NCBI GenBank assembly: GCA_905181765.1 | Contig: CAJIYW010000001.1 | Coordinates: 434,001 to 498,000, forward strand | Direction: 5' to 3' | DNA: 64,000 bases | Source of the DNA: Flavobacteriales bacterium UBA6772 | GTDB lineage: Bacteria; Bacteroidota; Bacteroidia; Flavobacteriales; Flavobacteriaceae | Shown here: positions 62,956-64,000 of the stretch, in pieces | Layout of the letters: each line of letters begins with the position of its first letter | How positions within the stretch are numbered: position 1 is the stretch's first letter | Notes under the pieces: generated by a model | Database searches by the model: none | Told to the model about the DNA's origin: nothing | The model's input: only the letters and a program-made list of their open reading frames with translations | Program-made: the position numbers and the translations under genes

Positions 62956-62985
62956 AAAAAAACCTCGAATAAATTCGAGGTTTTT
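62956..62985 (-). terminator. Intrinsic terminator of the ferredoxin gene
   Basis: CCTCGAAT (62963-62970) pairs with ATTCGAGG (62973-62980) with A7 and T5 flanks, giving a U-run on the minus strand. It is 34 bp past the ferredoxin stop. Confidence 0.87.
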
Positions 62986-63018
62986 GTCTTAATTATTTAT
63001 CCTCATTAAATTAGAGTA

Positions 63019-63369
63019 TTATTCGTTGTGCATATGTTTTTGCTTCGCTAACAACTCTTCTTCAGTTTCTACATTATCTTCATCTGGTACACAACAATCT
63101 ACAGGGCAAACTGCAGCACATTGTGGCTCATCATGAAAACCTTTACATTCTGTACATTTATCTGCAACAATGTAATAAATTTCGTCTGAAATTGGTTCTT
63201 GCGTTTCATCGGCGTTCACAGATTTACCATTTGGTAATACTGCTTTTCCTTTTAAATCTGTTCCCTGAGAATATTTCCAATCGTCTGCGCCTTCATAAAT
63301 TGCAGTATTTGGACATTCTGGTTCACATGCCCCACAATTTATACATTCATCTGTTATTATAATTGCCAT
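63019..63369 (-). CDS. 4Fe-4S dicluster ferredoxin
   Basis: 116 residues from ATG 63369 ([12 protein letters not shown]); a longer frame reaches 63417 but would read through the promoter. Two cluster motifs are seen: [12 protein letters not shown] (9-20), and [18 protein letters not shown] with a longer internal loop, then VDCC. The arrangement resembles the YfhL/Alvin-type 2[4Fe-4S] ferredoxins that carry an insertion. It probably transfers electrons in the cytoplasm; the partner is unknown. It is divergent from the acyl-CoA reductase gene with a 69-bp gap. Confidence 0.93.
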   Translation of the reverse strand: MAIIITDECINCGACEPECPNTAIYEGADDWKYSQGTDLKGKAVLPNGKSVNADETQEPISDEIYYIVADKCTECKGFHDEPQCAAVCPVDCCVPDEDNVETEEELLAKQKHMHNE

Positions 63370-63402
63370 AATTTTCTTTTCTGTTTTGTACCTTTGCAAT
63401 TG

Positions 63403-63433
63403 CAAAAATAACGCCAAATATATTTACAACCAA
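63403..63433 (-). promoter_or_regulatory. Promoter of the ferredoxin gene
   Basis: TTG (complement of 63431-63433), 20-bp spacer and TATTTTTG (complement of 63403-63410), a full match to the Bacteroidota consensus. On the plus strand TTG (63394-63396), 22 bp and TATATTTA (63419-63426) could serve the reductase gene, so the two promoters would overlap. Confidence 0.62.
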
Positions 63434-63438
63434 AATAA

Positions 63439-64000
63439 ATGGATAGTATTCAAAATAGAATTACGGCTTTTGTGAAATTAGGAGCTTTTTTAAGTCAGTT
63501 TTCTCAAGAAAAATTTGAGAAAGCAACTAACATAGAACATAATGATTTGTTTTTTGATGGTTTTAAGCATCAAATAAAAGTGGCCCAAGAAAAGAATTCT
63601 TGGTTTACAAAAGACAATATTATATTTGCATTAAATAGTTGGTCTAAAGCATTAACAAAAAACAACTTAGAAGCATGGATTTCTAAAAACTCAATAGACA
63701 GCAATACACCAAAGACAGTTGCAATTGTTATGGCGGGAAATATTCCGTTAGTTGGTTTTCATGATTTCTTATCTGTTTTAATTTCTGGTCATTCGGTATT
63801 AGTAAAACAGTCTTCTAGCGACAAACACTTATTGCCTTTTTTAGCTAAATATTTGGAATATGTGGATGTTGATTTGAAAGGAAATATCACATTTACAGAA
63901 CAAAAAATAGAAAATTTTGATGCTGTAATTGCAACCGGAAGCGATAATACGGCGCGTTATTTTGAATATTATTTTAAAGACAAGCCAAACATCATTAGAA
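63439..64000 (+). CDS. Acyl-CoA reductase (LuxC-like), 3' end cut
   Basis: The first 187 residues, MDSIQNRITAFVKLGAFL onward, are present and continue past the right edge. VAIVMAGNIPLVGFHDFLSV near 93-112 and GHSVLVKQSSSDK are the nucleotide-binding region of PF05893 acyl-CoA reductases in the aldehyde dehydrogenase superfamily. Those enzymes reduce activated fatty acids to aldehydes. The catalytic Cys lies in the missing part. It diverges from the ferredoxin gene; the close pairing is one I recall in flavobacteria, but a shared function is not shown. Confidence 0.88.
   Translation, partial: MDSIQNRITAFVKLGAFLSQFSQEKFEKATNIEHNDLFFDGFKHQIKVAQEKNSWFTKDNIIFALNSWSKALTKNNLEAWISKNSIDSNTPKTVAIVMAGNIPLVGFHDFLSVLISGHSVLVKQSSSDKHLLPFLAKYLEYVDVDLKGNITFTEQKIENFDAVIATGSDNTARYFEYYFKDKPNIIR

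Noticed and set aside
62187-62957. Plus-strand open frames opposite ychF
   Set aside because: Antisense to an intact YchF with P-loop and TGS domain; no independent support.
1-64000. Mobile elements, prophage, CRISPR, restriction or toxin-antitoxin systems
   Set aside because: I found no transposase, integrase, repeat-spacer array, methylase or toxin-antitoxin gene pair in reading the window.

Overview
The window reads as chromosome of a marine Flavobacteriaceae bacterium, closest in feel to Polaribacter or Tenacibaculum. That placement is inference from gene content: DUF4290 next to murA, DUF3810, a fused-type ParC/ParE pair, TonB receptor, polyphosphate glucokinase and BshA. It also rests on the strongly AT-rich DNA and on several promoters of the Bacteroidota type (TTG, about 19-20 bp, TAnnTTTG). 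I see no IS element, phage, CRISPR array or tRNA. Most of the window is core metabolism and information processing.

Layout. 1-5792 is a sulfur amino acid block: a PLP decarboxylase (cut by the left edge) behind cysteine dioxygenase, a sodium:solute symporter, then a DAACS transporter, 3-mercaptopyruvate sulfurtransferase and a small protein. 5989-11087 carries bshA, half a transketolase, a secreted protein of unknown function and dnaB. 11226-20287 has a DUF3810 protein, three amidohydrolase-fold proteins, a TrmH methyltransferase and a polyphosphate glucokinase. 20476-27494 has the (p)ppGpp synthetase/hydrolase, Fur, PurA, an OstA-like protein and a class III aminotransferase. 27541-28115 is a decayed M23 peptidase relic. 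28213-37993 holds acnB, the RNase P RNA gene, dnaJ-grpE, murA-DUF4290 and uvrD. 38121-42130 has a small broken gene and a vitamin B12 uptake locus: a TonB receptor under a cobalamin riboswitch, divergent from a BtuF-like lipoprotein. 42290-47945 is the parE-parC-DUF2834-racemase operon. 48270-60373 has lysA, a GNAT acetyltransferase, tex, topB, a coupled three-gene operon (VF530 protein, oxidoreductase, Xaa-Pro aminopeptidase), gcvT, a DUF2071 protein and a membrane hydrolase. 60523-64000 has a broken lipoprotein gene, ychF, a ferredoxin and the start of an acyl-CoA reductase gene.

The most striking technical feature is a scatter of single-base insertions and deletions, 13 that I can place, in eight genes including purA, parE and gcvT. 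In every case adding or removing the inferred bases restores one continuous protein of normal family length. This points to sequence or assembly error at least for the essential genes. The M23 relic is different: it has in-frame stops and a lost catalytic histidine, so it looks like real decay.

Biologically the best leads are the eukaryote-like cysteine dioxygenase beside a decarboxylase (a hypotaurine-type route), MurA with Asp in place of the catalytic Cys (predicted fosfomycin insensitivity), a DnaJ with only one of two zinc centres, an amidohydrolase pair in which two of three modules have lost the HxH metal motif, and a lone transketolase N-half. I did not find anything that I can honestly call a new defence or mobile system.
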